Below are positions 36,134-44,231 of a DNA stretch of 64,000 nucleotides, piece by piece. Source of the stretch: CADEED01 sp036677145 (GTDB taxonomy: Bacteria > Pseudomonadota > Gammaproteobacteria > Steroidobacterales > Steroidobacteraceae); the NCBI GenBank assembly GCA_036677145.1, contig JAKFFF010000034.1, positions 62,001-126,000 on the forward strand, written 5' to 3'. Every line of letters begins with the position of its first letter. The stretch's first letter is position 1. The translations under genes and the position numbers were made by a program. A model generated the notes under the pieces. The model was not told the DNA's origin. It saw only the letters and a program-made list of their open reading frames with translations, and searched no databases.

Positions 36134-37135
36134 ATGCGTTCGATCTTTCCGGGCAGCCTGGCGCTGATTCTGGGTTTTTCCGCCATGAACACAGCGTCGG
36201 CCGCGCCGGAAAAGATGCGGGCCGTGGAGATTCGCCAGAGTGGCGCACTGACCGTGGAGACGCGCCCCGTGCCCAGGCCCGGCGCGGGCGAAGTCCTCAT
36301 CAAGGTACGCGCGGCGGGTGTGAATCCGGTGGACTGGAAAAGCGCGCGAAGGCGCGTGGGTCTCGTCGCCGGCACCGACGTATCCGGCACGATCGATACG
36401 CTGGGTGAAGGCGTCACCGGCTGGAAGGTGGGCGATCCGGTGCTGGGTTTCGCGCGGCAGAGCGGAAGTTATGCCGAATACGCCGTCGTTCCCGTGAGCG
36501 CGCTCGGCCGGAAACCGAAATCACTGACCTTCGAGGAAGCGGCCGGCATTCCGATCGCGGCGGAGACCGCGTATCGCTCGCTGCACGAAGCCGCGAAAAT
36601 CGCGCGCGGCCAGACCGTGCTCATCCATGGCGCGGCAGGCGGCGTCGGTACCGCGGCCGTGCAGATCGCGAAGGCCGCGGGCGCGCGGGTCATCGGCACC
36701 GCGTTGCCCGACAATCACGATTTCCTGCGTTCGCTCGGCGCCGATCAGGTGATCGACTATCGCGGCCAGAGATTCGAGGACGTCGTCAAGAACGTCGACA
36801 TTGTGCTGAATACCGTGAACCCGGAGGCCAATGCGCGTTCGATCGCGATCGTGCGTCCGGGCGGAGTGCTCGTGTCGATCATCGGACCGCCGGACGCCGT
36901 GGCCTGCGAAGCCGCGAAAATCCGCTGCGCCCGGCCGGATCGCGAAACGGGCGCGAGCATCGCGGAGCTGCTCGCACGCGTCGCCGAGCTGGCCGATGCG
37001 GGCAAGCTCAAGGTGCCGGTGCAGAAAACCTTCGCGATGGCGGACGCCGGAAAGGCCTGGGAGATCTCGCGCACCGGTCACGCGCGCGGCAAGCTCATCA
37101 TCAAGATATCCGACGGCGCCGCGAAGCCGCGGTAG
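36134..37135 (+). CDS. Zinc-independent MDR oxidoreductase with a Sec signal
   Basis: This 333-residue medium-chain reductase belongs to the NADPH:quinone reductase branch. ATG 36134 is supported by AAGGAG seven bases upstream and gives a clear signal peptide (MRSIFPGSLALILGFSAMNTASA). The enzyme domain follows (MRAVEIRQSG, VRAAGVNPVDWK, VAGTDVSGTI, the nucleotide motif HGAAGGVGTAAVQIAKAAGA). No catalytic zinc cysteines are seen. Export of an NADPH enzyme to the periplasm is odd. An internal ATG at 36215 would give the usual cytoplasmic form but has a poor ribosome site. It may be co-transcribed with the metallo-hydrolase 48 bp downstream. Confidence 0.82.
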   Translation: MRSIFPGSLALILGFSAMNTASAAPEKMRAVEIRQSGALTVETRPVPRPGAGEVLIKVRAAGVNPVDWKSARRRVGLVAGTDVSGTIDTLGEGVTGWKVGDPVLGFARQSGSYAEYAVVPVSALGRKPKSLTFEEAAGIPIAAETAYRSLHEAAKIARGQTVLIHGAAGGVGTAAVQIAKAAGARVIGTALPDNHDFLRSLGADQVIDYRGQRFEDVVKNVDIVLNTVNPEANARSIAIVRPGGVLVSIIGPPDAVACEAAKIRCARPDRETGASIAELLARVAELADAGKLKVPVQKTFAMADAGKAWEISRTGHARGKLIIKISDGAAKPR

Positions 37136-37183
37136 ATCGTGGCAAGCTTGTCTGGCGCGCCAGCCCGGCGCGGAGGGGACCTC

Positions 37184-38614
37184 ATGCGAAAAGAAACGTG
37201 GCTCGTCACGGCCGCGATGATTGGCGTCCTGGCCAGCGCCGGAGTTGCGGCGAATCCGCTGGACGAAGCGGCCGTGCGGCTCGGCGTGGAACGCATCCAG
37301 AGCCTGGAGTTCGAGGCGCGCGGAACTTACTACCAGTTTTCACAGGCGCCGGCGCCGGATCTGCCGTGGCCTGCCTTCACGGTGGACAAGTACATCGCGA
37401 CGCTGGATTACCAGCGCCGCGCGGTGCACGCGAAATACCACCGCGTGCAGGTGCAGGAGCCGGGACGCGCGCGGCCGCATGCCGAGGCGACGATGGACCA
37501 GTATGCGCTGGACGGCATGAGCTGGAATCTGACGCCCGCGCCGATCGCGATGCCGACCAATGTCGCCGAGCGCAATGCGGAACTGTGGGGTTCGCCGCAG
37601 GGGTTCATCAAGGCGGCGCTGGCGCACTCGGCCAGCGTGAACTCGCATCCCGATGGCACGACGGTGAAGTTCAACATCGGCCCGGACCGGTTCGAAGGCA
37701 TCGTGAATCGGGCAGGTGAAGTCGTCGCGGTGAAATCCTTCATCGATTCGCCGGTGCTCGGCGACACGCCGATCGAGTTTCGCTACAGCGACTATCGCGA
37801 CTTCAACGGCGTGCGGTTTCCGGCGCGCATCGAGCGGTTCGTCGCGGATCTGCCGTGGTACGTGCTCGAGGTGAGCTCGGTGCGCGTGAACCAGGCCGCG
37901 GCTTTCGTCGTCCCGGCGGAGGTCGCGGGAAATCCGGCGCCGTCGGTCGCGCAGGTGGACGTCACCGAACTCGCGCCGGGAGTGTGGAATTTTGGCGGCG
38001 GCTCGCACAACAGCGTCGTCATCGAGCAGCGCGCGGGTATCGTGGTCATCGAAGCGCCGCACAACGAGCAGCGTTCCGCGGCGGTCATCGCGAAGATCCG
38101 CGAAAAGTTTCCGCGGCGCCCGATCACGCATGTCGTGAACACCCACGCGCATTTCGATCATGCGGGCGGCTTGCGCACCTACGTTGCCGAAGGCGTGACG
38201 GTGGTTACGCACGAACGCAACGCGAAGTATTACGCACGGGTCTGGCAGCAGCCGCGCACGCTGAATCCGGATCGCCTCGCGAAGTCGCCGCGTGCGCCGA
38301 AGTTCGAGACATTCACGACCCGGCTCGTGCTTCCCGATCCGTCGCAGCCCATCGAGCTGCACGCAATCGAGGGCAGCGGCCACAACGACGCGTTCGCCAT
38401 GGTCTATCTTCCGGCCGCGAAGTTGCTCGTCGAAGGGGATGCCTGGACACCGGCGCCGCCGGGCGCAAAACCGCCCACCGTGAACCCGCTGTGGTTGAAC
38501 CTGCGGGACAACATCGAGCGACTGGGGCTCGACGTGCGCCAGATCCAGCCGCTGCACGGCGGGCTGCAGAGCCGCGAGGATTTCGAGCGGGCGTTGGGAC
38601 GGGACGGAAAGTGA
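37184..38614 (+). CDS. Secreted metallo-beta-lactamase-fold hydrolase
   Basis: This 476-residue protein starts at ATG 37184 with GGAGGGG upstream and a signal peptide (MRKETWLVTAAMIGVLASAGVAA). Residues about 25-255 form an unassigned N-terminal beta domain. Residues about 260-470 are a metallo-beta-lactamase fold with the zinc motif THAHFDHAGG near 319-328, a GSGHNDAF histidine and VEGDAW. The N-terminal half plus hydrolase layout resembles periplasmic MBL proteins often annotated as hydrolase or glyoxalase, with no confirmed substrate. It is convergent with the TlpA-like gene, with a strong hairpin between. Confidence 0.83.
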   Translation: MRKETWLVTAAMIGVLASAGVAANPLDEAAVRLGVERIQSLEFEARGTYYQFSQAPAPDLPWPAFTVDKYIATLDYQRRAVHAKYHRVQVQEPGRARPHAEATMDQYALDGMSWNLTPAPIAMPTNVAERNAELWGSPQGFIKAALAHSASVNSHPDGTTVKFNIGPDRFEGIVNRAGEVVAVKSFIDSPVLGDTPIEFRYSDYRDFNGVRFPARIERFVADLPWYVLEVSSVRVNQAAAFVVPAEVAGNPAPSVAQVDVTELAPGVWNFGGGSHNSVVIEQRAGIVVIEAPHNEQRSAAVIAKIREKFPRRPITHVVNTHAHFDHAGGLRTYVAEGVTVVTHERNAKYYARVWQQPRTLNPDRLAKSPRAPKFETFTTRLVLPDPSQPIELHAIEGSGHNDAFAMVYLPAAKLLVEGDAWTPAPPGAKPPTVNPLWLNLRDNIERLGLDVRQIQPLHGGLQSREDFERALGRDGK

Positions 38615-38657
38615 GACCGGCGCTCGAGCGGCGCGCGTCCAGGTCGACTAACTAGAA

Positions 38658-38695
38658 TGCCGGAGGGCGGAAGCCGCGGCTGCCGCCCTCCGGTA
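38658..38695. terminator. Bidirectional stem-loop between convergent genes
   Basis: CCGGAGGGCGG (38660-38670) pairs perfectly with CCGCCCTCCGG (38683-38693). The stem extends by two more pairs, and the loop is 12 bases. It lies between the stop of the metallo-hydrolase gene and the stop of the TlpA-like gene, so it can end transcription from both sides. No long T-tract follows, so Rho-independent strength is uncertain. Confidence 0.6.
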
Positions 38696-38700
38696 TCGCA

Positions 38701-40035
38701 TCAGTTCGACGCTGCCGTCACACGGACATCCGCGGGAGCTTTCTCGGCGAGCAATTGCTCGATGCGCTGGGTGAACTCCTTGTCCTGGCGGGCATAGAAG
38801 TCACCGGCGGAAGGCGAGGCGAACCCGGCGTGCACCGCGCGCACCGTGCCGTCACGTCCCACGAACACCGTGGCGGGCCAGGTGTTGAGGTTCAGCAGCT
38901 GCGGCACCTTCTCCCACATCTCTTCCGGCGCGCCGGCGAGTAGATAGGGATACTTGACGCCGTACTGGCTGACGAACGCCTTGGCGCGCTTGAGTGATTC
39001 CTGCTGCTCGACTTCCTCGAAGTTGAGCGCGACGATGGACAGGCCCTGGTCGCGGTATTTCTTGTCGAGCTGAATCAGGTATTGCGCCTCGTCGTGGCAG
39101 TTCGGGCACCAGGTGCCGGTCACGATGGCGAGCACGACCTTGCCCTTGTGCGCGGGGTCATCGTTGCTTTCGACTTTGCCGTCGAGGTTCGGGAACGCGA
39201 ACGTGAACTTCTCGTTCGGATCACGCGTGGTGGTGTGGGCGAGGGGGTTGGACGGTTGCGGCAAGCCCTTCGCGCGCGCGACCGCCGGACGATACGCCGT
39301 CAGCGCCGGTGCGTAGCGGCCATCGGGCGCGGTGTCGTAGCTGCCCGATGCGGCATTACGCGGCGCGCGTTGTCCGACCTGCACGATCTGCAACGAACCA
39401 TCGGCGGCCGGCGTCACTTCGATCACGCCGGGACGCGAGCCGTCGAAGTGACTGAGCACCCACTTGCCGTCCTTGTAGAGACCGCTGTAGGCGCCGGTGT
39501 CGCCGTCGATGCGCAGGATCGACGCGGCAACTTCCGCGCCTCGCTGGTCGACGATGAAACGGAACGCCTTCTCGCCCTTGGACGAGGGCTCACGCAGCGC
39601 GATTTCCCAGTCACCCGCGATCGACGGAGCCGGTACGGATTTCGCGGCGTTGAATGCGGCCGCGTCATGCGGCGCGGCCTTGAAGCCGTACTCCGAGCGA
39701 TTGCCGCGATTCTGCGCGACCACGTCGCCCACGAGTTTGCCGTTCTCGAACTTCGCCGTGATCGTGGTGAGGTAGTGGTCGATGTTCAGCACGAGCTCAC
39801 CGTTCTTGAAGCTGGCGCTGGTGGTGTATTCGTAGGCGCGGAAGCCGTCGTACAACGTTCCCTTGAGCGTCGGGCCCGATCCGCTGATGTCCAGCCGGAA
39901 GGGGATGACGGTGTCCTTGTGAACGAGTTGGGCGTCCCAGCGTCCCTCGAGTTTGTCGCCGGCCAGCGCTGTCGCGCTGCCCGCGATCAAGACCGCGAGG
40001 CTCGCGATCCGGGTGGTCACTTTCATGTCTCTCAT
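38701..40035 (-). CDS. TlpA-like periplasmic thioredoxin with extended N-terminus
   Basis: This 444-residue protein has a signal peptide (TRIASLAVLIAGSATALA), a long beta-rich N-terminal half (about 25-270) made of two similar lipocalin-like segments (GRWDAQLVHKD..., GDWEIALREPS...) and a C-terminal thioredoxin domain. The active site is TWCPNC near residues 308-313, and the TlpA-type NLNTWPATVFVGRDG follows. The start at ATG 40035 overlaps the stop of the preceding cytochrome gene; ATG 40026 is an alternative. It is last in a four-gene redox operon. Probable role: thiol reduction of a cytochrome or metal-site partner in the periplasm. Confidence 0.86.
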   Translation of the reverse strand: MRDMKVTTRIASLAVLIAGSATALAGDKLEGRWDAQLVHKDTVIPFRLDISGSGPTLKGTLYDGFRAYEYTTSASFKNGELVLNIDHYLTTITAKFENGKLVGDVVAQNRGNRSEYGFKAAPHDAAAFNAAKSVPAPSIAGDWEIALREPSSKGEKAFRFIVDQRGAEVAASILRIDGDTGAYSGLYKDGKWVLSHFDGSRPGVIEVTPAADGSLQIVQVGQRAPRNAASGSYDTAPDGRYAPALTAYRPAVARAKGLPQPSNPLAHTTTRDPNEKFTFAFPNLDGKVESNDDPAHKGKVVLAIVTGTWCPNCHDEAQYLIQLDKKYRDQGLSIVALNFEEVEQQESLKRAKAFVSQYGVKYPYLLAGAPEEMWEKVPQLLNLNTWPATVFVGRDGTVRAVHAGFASPSAGDFYARQDKEFTQRIEQLLAEKAPADVRVTAASN

Positions 40036-41396
40036 CTCCGTTTGTTTGAAGCTGTGGGCGTGAACAATCGAGTCGGCAAGCGGTTGGCGAGCGCGTAGTC
40101 ATGCCATTCGCGCGGCAGTCCGGGCTTGGTCTGCAGCAGGATTTCCAGGATCGCGCGCCGGTCCTGTGACGACAGCGACGCGAAATCCGGGTGCTGGTCC
40201 TGGCCGCTCAGCACTTCGAGCAGGCGGCGATAGACGTAGCCCTTCGAGGGTTCGGGCAGCGCGTCGAATGCATCCGAATAAACCAGGTAGCTGAGCGGGT
40301 AACGGAACAGCCGCGTCTCGAGGTCGAACTCACGGAGTGAGCGGCCGCGCGAATCGAATGGTCCGCGCGCCGCGAATTCGCGCGCGAACGCGGATTCGCC
40401 GATCACCTGCGCCGCATCGAGATCCGGCAACCGCGTTTCGTTGACGAACAGCAGGTAGCGCAACAGCTGTTCCGCGGGTTTCTTGAGCTGCGTCAGCGCC
40501 GCCTCCGACAGATCCGCCGGGGAGCTGGCGCCCTGGTCGTGCAGCGCGATGCGCGTGCGATAGTTGGTCAGCGTGATGAGGTTGTGCATCTGCGTCTGGT
40601 GACCGAGCACCAGCAGCGCGACCCCATCACTGGTCGGCGCGAGAAATGTCCCGGGATCGAAAGCATCGGCGAAGTTCGCGAGCGGCGCCGACTTCGCCGA
40701 TGCATCCGCGGCGGCCACCGCGTTGGCCATGGTCTTCGCGGCAAGCGGTCCCGAGACGTACCAGCCACCCCAGCGCTCGGCGAGCGCGCTTTCCTGGTCG
40801 GTGATGTACGCCCGGGCGCCCGGCACCGGCGTGCCATTTGAATTGGGATGCACCGAGCGCATGAGCACGCCGGGAACTCCACGCGTACCAGCGGCGATGT
40901 GGCATTGCGTGCAGTCGAGTTCGGCGCGCTCGAAGCGGGGTTTCTCCGTCTGCTGCTCGTGCAGGATGAAAAAGATCGCTCCCTGCTGCTTGTCGAAGGA
41001 GACCACCTCGATCTCCTTGCCCTCGTGCACCACGCCGATGTAGATGTCGTCGTTGAAGTAGAGTGCACGCGGAAACTGCGGCGAGATCTTCGGGTACTGG
41101 AAACTGGTTTTCGAGAACACCAGCGTCTGCGAGCTCACCGGAATCTCCAGCAGCTGCAACACCGATTTCAGGTAGCCGTGCGCGCCCGCCTGGTATTCGA
41201 GCCGGGCCTTGCCGGCGTCGAGCTTCTTCTGCAGCAGCGTGACCGCGTCCGAAATGTCCTCGGAGCGGTAGTAGATAGGCGCGTCGCTGTAGGGAATGTA
41301 GCCCTGGTTGCGCACGGCGATCTGCGCCGACGCCGGCGTCGCTGCCGCCAGCATCGATATGACCAGCGCAGTGGTCAGCGCGAAGCTTCTCCTCAC
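40032..41396 (-). CDS. Monoheme c-type cytochrome-like secreted protein
   Basis: This 454-residue protein starts at GTG 41396, overlapping the upstream stop by four bases, with a signal peptide (FALTTALVISMLAAATPASA). A single heme-c site, CTQCH, lies near residue 160 (ELDCTQCHIAAGTRG). Several methionines nearby could serve as the distal ligand. The rest is alpha-helical, with motifs such as GQDQHPDFASLS near the end. I recognise it only as a large monoheme protein of the type found with other electron carriers. It is followed with overlap by the TlpA-like gene. Confidence 0.75.
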   Translation of the reverse strand: MRRSFALTTALVISMLAAATPASAQIAVRNQGYIPYSDAPIYYRSEDISDAVTLLQKKLDAGKARLEYQAGAHGYLKSVLQLLEIPVSSQTLVFSKTSFQYPKISPQFPRALYFNDDIYIGVVHEGKEIEVVSFDKQQGAIFFILHEQQTEKPRFERAELDCTQCHIAAGTRGVPGVLMRSVHPNSNGTPVPGARAYITDQESALAERWGGWYVSGPLAAKTMANAVAAADASAKSAPLANFADAFDPGTFLAPTSDGVALLVLGHQTQMHNLITLTNYRTRIALHDQGASSPADLSEAALTQLKKPAEQLLRYLLFVNETRLPDLDAAQVIGESAFAREFAARGPFDSRGRSLREFDLETRLFRYPLSYLVYSDAFDALPEPSKGYVYRRLLEVLSGQDQHPDFASLSSQDRRAILEILLQTKPGLPREWHDYALANRLPTRLFTPTASNKRR

Positions 41397-41803
41397 GGAA
41401 AATACTCCGGCGGGCTGCTGCGTCCCTGGTGGCAACTGCCGCAGGTGACCGGCAGTGAATAGCGGCGGTCGCCGCCGAGCTGCGCGAGGTGTTTGCCGTT
41501 GATGTCATCGAGCATGGAAATCATGATCCTGGCGATGTGCTTGCGGGGGTTCTCGTCGGAGGCGTAATCGATCACGCTGGTCTCGCGGTCCTCCACGTGG
41601 CAATAACTGCACGAGACGCCGAGCTCGCGTTCGTATTGCTTCATGAGTCCACGGACGTCCTGCCGCGTGAGCGTTGCCGGCAGCACCTGCAGGTTCGTGA
41701 GGGCTTCACCGGAATTGCCGGGCGCCTGTTTCGCGTACGTCGCCATCGCGGCCGCTGCGAGCGCGATGGTCGCGAGCGCCGTCGCCGCGGCTCGTGTCGT
41801 CAT
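41393..41803 (-). CDS. Small diheme cytochrome, reaction-centre cytochrome subunit-like
   Basis: This protein of about 136 residues has a signal peptide (MTTRAAATALATIALAAAAMATYA) and two heme-c motifs, CSYCH (about 62-66) and CGSCH (about 119-123). The layout LMKQYERELGVSCSYCH, a helix containing IARIMISMLDDIN, then VTCGSCHQG matches the family named after the tetraheme photosynthetic reaction-centre cytochrome, here with only two hemes. GTG 41815 is another possible start. Genes for photosynthesis are absent, so it is a generic periplasmic electron carrier. Its stop overlaps the next gene's GTG. Confidence 0.82.
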   Translation of the reverse strand: MTTRAAATALATIALAAAAMATYAKQAPGNSGEALTNLQVLPATLTRQDVRGLMKQYERELGVSCSYCHVEDRETSVIDYASDENPRKHIARIMISMLDDINGKHLAQLGGDRRYSLPVTCGSCHQGRSSPPEYFP

Positions 41804-41817
41804 CGCCGGCGCCACGA

Positions 41818-42321
41818 TCAGCCTGCCGCGATACGGATGTTCTGGCGGATCAGGTGGCAGGAGCCGTTCACTTCGTAACAAGCCTGACCGCTCAGCGTGG
41901 CCTCGATCGGCCCGCCGTCCGCGGGCAGGCGGATGCGCTGGCGCAGTTCAGCGCGCTCGCTGAAGTATCCGTATTCCGCGTTGATCGATGCGTCATGTTT
42001 GCGTTTCGCGCCGACGGAGCGCAGCGCATCGATGAGCTCGAACGAGGAATTCGGCGCGCGCTTCAATTTCGCGGGCAATGGGCCGAGCTCCGCCTTGAAG
42101 TCGGAGGAATACACGACCCAGTCTGGCGCGACCTTCGCGACGAGCACGAGCACAGCTTCGCTGCCCGGCTGCGCCGTCGCCGGCTCGAGGTACCAGCTCC
42201 ATTCAATGGCCTGATGCGCGTCTTCCTGTGCGCCCACCGGAATCGCGGCGATCAACGCGAGTACCGCGAGCGCCAATACGATCCGCAGTGCGTCGTTTTC
42301 CCATCGCCCGCGAGTCTTCAT
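41818..42321 (-). CDS. DsbD N-terminal (alpha) domain-like periplasmic protein
   Basis: This 167-residue protein has a signal peptide (LRIVLALAVLALIAAIPVGA) and a single immunoglobulin-like domain. Near its end is GQACYEVNGSC, a cysteine pair spaced like the redox pair of the DsbD alpha domain. In DsbD this domain passes electrons from the membrane part to periplasmic thiol proteins. Here it stands alone, without membrane or gamma domains. It is first in the redox operon and probably interacts with the TlpA-like protein or the cytochromes. It is divergent from cytochrome c', with 246 bp between. Confidence 0.75.
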   Translation of the reverse strand: MKTRGRWENDALRIVLALAVLALIAAIPVGAQEDAHQAIEWSWYLEPATAQPGSEAVLVLVAKVAPDWVVYSSDFKAELGPLPAKLKRAPNSSFELIDALRSVGAKRKHDASINAEYGYFSERAELRQRIRLPADGGPIEATLSGQACYEVNGSCHLIRQNIRIAAG

Positions 42322-42378
42322 CGCAATCCCTTGAGTGGTTAGTCAGCTGGACTGCGACGCTAACGGCTGGACGGAAGA

Positions 42379-42487
42379 GCGGGAAATTGCGTTATCGAAT
42401 TCGCTTATGCGCGGAGCGCGACGGAGAGGCTGCGGTTACGGCGCTGTTACCGGCTGTGCGGGAAATCGCACAATTGCATTCGCTTAT
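42379..42487. repeat. Imperfect 30-bp direct repeat in a divergent promoter region
   Basis: Two copies lie at 42379-42408 and 42458-42487, matching at 24 of 30 positions and spaced 79 bp. Both contain GCGGGAAAT and ATTCGCTTAT. They sit between the divergent starts of the DsbD-alpha-like gene and cytochrome c', so they are candidate operator or promoter elements shared by both units. Confidence 0.6.
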
Positions 42488-42567
42488 TCCCATTCCGTCG
42501 TTCCACGCGGGAATGCCGCGTGGTGTCGTGGGCATCCCGAAAACGTTTGTTAGGGAGACACGAGACG

Positions 42568-43059
42568 ATGTCCAGCAGGAAGATGTTGACGAAATACACG
42601 GCCGTGGCGGCACTGGCTGCAAGCGGCGCAATCGCGGCGATTGCGGTCGCGCAGACACCCCCGGCCGGCCCGACGCCCGCGGAGCGGGCGATCGAGTACC
42701 GCCAGGCCGTCTACAAGGTCGTCGCGGGCAATTTCGGTCCGCTCGCGCAGGTCGCCCAGGGCAAGGCGCCGTTCGATGCGGCGAAGGCCCGCAGGAACGC
42801 CGAACGACTGGCGGCGATTGCTGCTTTCCTGCCGGACGCGTACCCCGACATCTCCAAGGAAGGCAAGACCCGCGCCAAGCCCGAGGTGTGGACGAATCGC
42901 GCGGAGCTCGACCGGCGCATCGCGGAATTCGGCGAGCACACCCGTGCACTGGCCGTGGTAACCGCGCGCAGTGAAACTGCCACGGACGAATTCAAGGCCG
43001 CGATCGGCGCCGTCGGCAACGACTGCAAGGGTTGCCACGAGAATTTCCGCAGCCAGTGA
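42568..43059 (+). CDS. Cytochrome c'
   Basis: This 163-residue precursor starts at ATG 42568 with GGGAG upstream and a signal peptide (AVAALAASGAIAAIAVAQT). The mature part is a four-helix bundle with the heme attached at the C-terminus, CKGCHENFR near residues 153-161. That C-terminal CxxCH is diagnostic of cytochrome c'. Family members bind nitric oxide or serve as electron carriers in the periplasm. It is divergent from the nDsbD/cytochrome/TlpA operon, and a 43-codon reading frame follows at once. Confidence 0.9.
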   Translation: MSSRKMLTKYTAVAALAASGAIAAIAVAQTPPAGPTPAERAIEYRQAVYKVVAGNFGPLAQVAQGKAPFDAAKARRNAERLAAIAAFLPDAYPDISKEGKTRAKPEVWTNRAELDRRIAEFGEHTRALAVVTARSETATDEFKAAIGAVGNDCKGCHENFRSQ

Positions 43060-43068
43060 GCCGCTGAC

Positions 43069-43200
43069 GTGGGCGAGACGCGCCGCGTCTGGGAGTCCTC
43101 GCGGCTATGGCTCGCGGCGATCCTGGCCGCCGCGCTCGCCGGCGGATCGTGGTGGTCGGTCGCGAACGCCCCGGAGGTCGTGATTTTCGGCTTCGACTGA
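43069..43200 (+). CDS. Possible 43-residue membrane peptide
   Basis: A GTG-started frame begins nine bases after the cytochrome c' stop and ends at 43200, 22 bp before the CDF gene. It encodes a basic/acidic N-terminus, one hydrophobic segment (LWLAAILAAALAGGSWW) and a short tail ending IFGFD. The position and the single membrane span are plausible for a small accessory peptide, but the ribosome site is weak and GC-rich DNA easily yields such frames. Confidence 0.35.
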   Translation: MGETRRVWESSRLWLAAILAAALAGGSWWSVANAPEVVIFGFD

Positions 43201-43222
43201 GTATCCGATACCCTAGCGGGGT

Positions 43223-44134
43223 ATGAATACGGATACGGCGCAGCCGCATTGCCAGTCGCCACGTTTCGACGCGGGCAATCCGCTCGCCGAACGGGGCATC
43301 CGCCGCGCGCTGTGGCTGACGATCGCGATGATGATCGTCGAGATCGCGGGCGGCTGGTGGTTCAACTCCATGGCGGTGCTCGCCGACGGCTGGCACATGA
43401 GTTCGCATGCGCTCGCTCTCGGGCTGTCCGCATTCGCATATTCGTTCGCGCGCCGCCAGGCCAGTCACCGGCATTTCGCGTTCGGCACGTGGAAGGTCGA
43501 GGTGCTGGCCGGCTACACGAGCGCGATACTCCTGCTCGGGATCGCGGCGCTGATGACTTACCAGTCCATCGAGCGATTGCTGCAGCCGCAGACGATTCAT
43601 TACACCGAAGCCATGACGATCGCCGCGGTTGGCCTGGCGGTCAACCTGCTGTGCGCGTGGTGGCTGCGGGGCAGTCACGTGCATTCACATGACCATGAAC
43701 ACGAGCATGGACATGCCGGCCATGTCGATCTCAACGTGCGCTCGGCGTATGTGCATGTCCTCGCCGATGCCGCGACGTCGGTGCTCGCGATCATTGCCCT
43801 CGTCGGGGGTCTCTATTTCGGCGCGGCCTGGCTCGACCCGGTCATGGGACTGGTGGGCGCGGCGTTGGTGTCAGTGTGGGCCTGGGGCCTGTTGCGCGAT
43901 TCCGGCCGCATCCTGCTCGATGCGGAGATGAACGCGCCGGTCGTGGCCGAGGTGCGCGCTGCGATCGAGCAGGGCGCGGTGCCCGCGCGCATCACCGACC
44001 TGCACGTCTGGCGCGTGGGCCGCGCACAATACGCGGTGGTCGTCAGCGTGACGTCGAATGAAACCGCCGACTACTTCCGCCGCGCGCTCGCCGTCCACGA
44101 GGAACTCGTGCACGTGACAGTCGAGGTGGATTAA
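43223..44134 (+). CDS. CDF-family metal efflux transporter (DmeF-like)
   Basis: This 303-residue inner-membrane exporter has six spans. Metal-site motifs include LADGWHMSSHALALG in span 2 and HVLADAATSV in span 5. A His-rich cytoplasmic loop (SHVHSHDHEHEHGHAGH) lies between. The GWHM(S/A)xH variant is typical of the DmeF branch, which exports cobalt, nickel or other divalent ions. The C-terminal cytoplasmic domain (about 215-303) is normal. The TAA stop codon lies inside the left end of a 101-bp palindrome. Confidence 0.9.
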   Translation: MNTDTAQPHCQSPRFDAGNPLAERGIRRALWLTIAMMIVEIAGGWWFNSMAVLADGWHMSSHALALGLSAFAYSFARRQASHRHFAFGTWKVEVLAGYTSAILLLGIAALMTYQSIERLLQPQTIHYTEAMTIAAVGLAVNLLCAWWLRGSHVHSHDHEHEHGHAGHVDLNVRSAYVHVLADAATSVLAIIALVGGLYFGAAWLDPVMGLVGAALVSVWAWGLLRDSGRILLDAEMNAPVVAEVRAAIEQGAVPARITDLHVWRVGRAQYAVVVSVTSNETADYFRRALAVHEELVHVTVEVD

Positions 44135-44231
44135 TGGGGACATTCCTCATTTCGTTGTAACAATGCGAACTATCGCGCGCATCCAAACGAATTCTGGATT
44201 GTTACAACGAAATGAGGAATGTCCCCATTAA
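44131..44231. repeat. 101-bp perfect hairpin supplying both convergent stop codons
   Basis: A 34-bp arm (44131-44164, beginning TTAATGGGGACATTCCTC) is perfectly repeated in inverted form at 44198-44231, with a 33-base loop. The left TAA is the stop of the CDF gene (44132-44134). The complementary TAA at 44228-44230 is the stop of cysB. Its outer 18 bases match the ends of the large palindrome at 16500-17469 (TAATGGGGACATTCCT), so both belong to one repeat family, probably REP-like. It can act as a bidirectional terminator. Confidence 0.92.
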
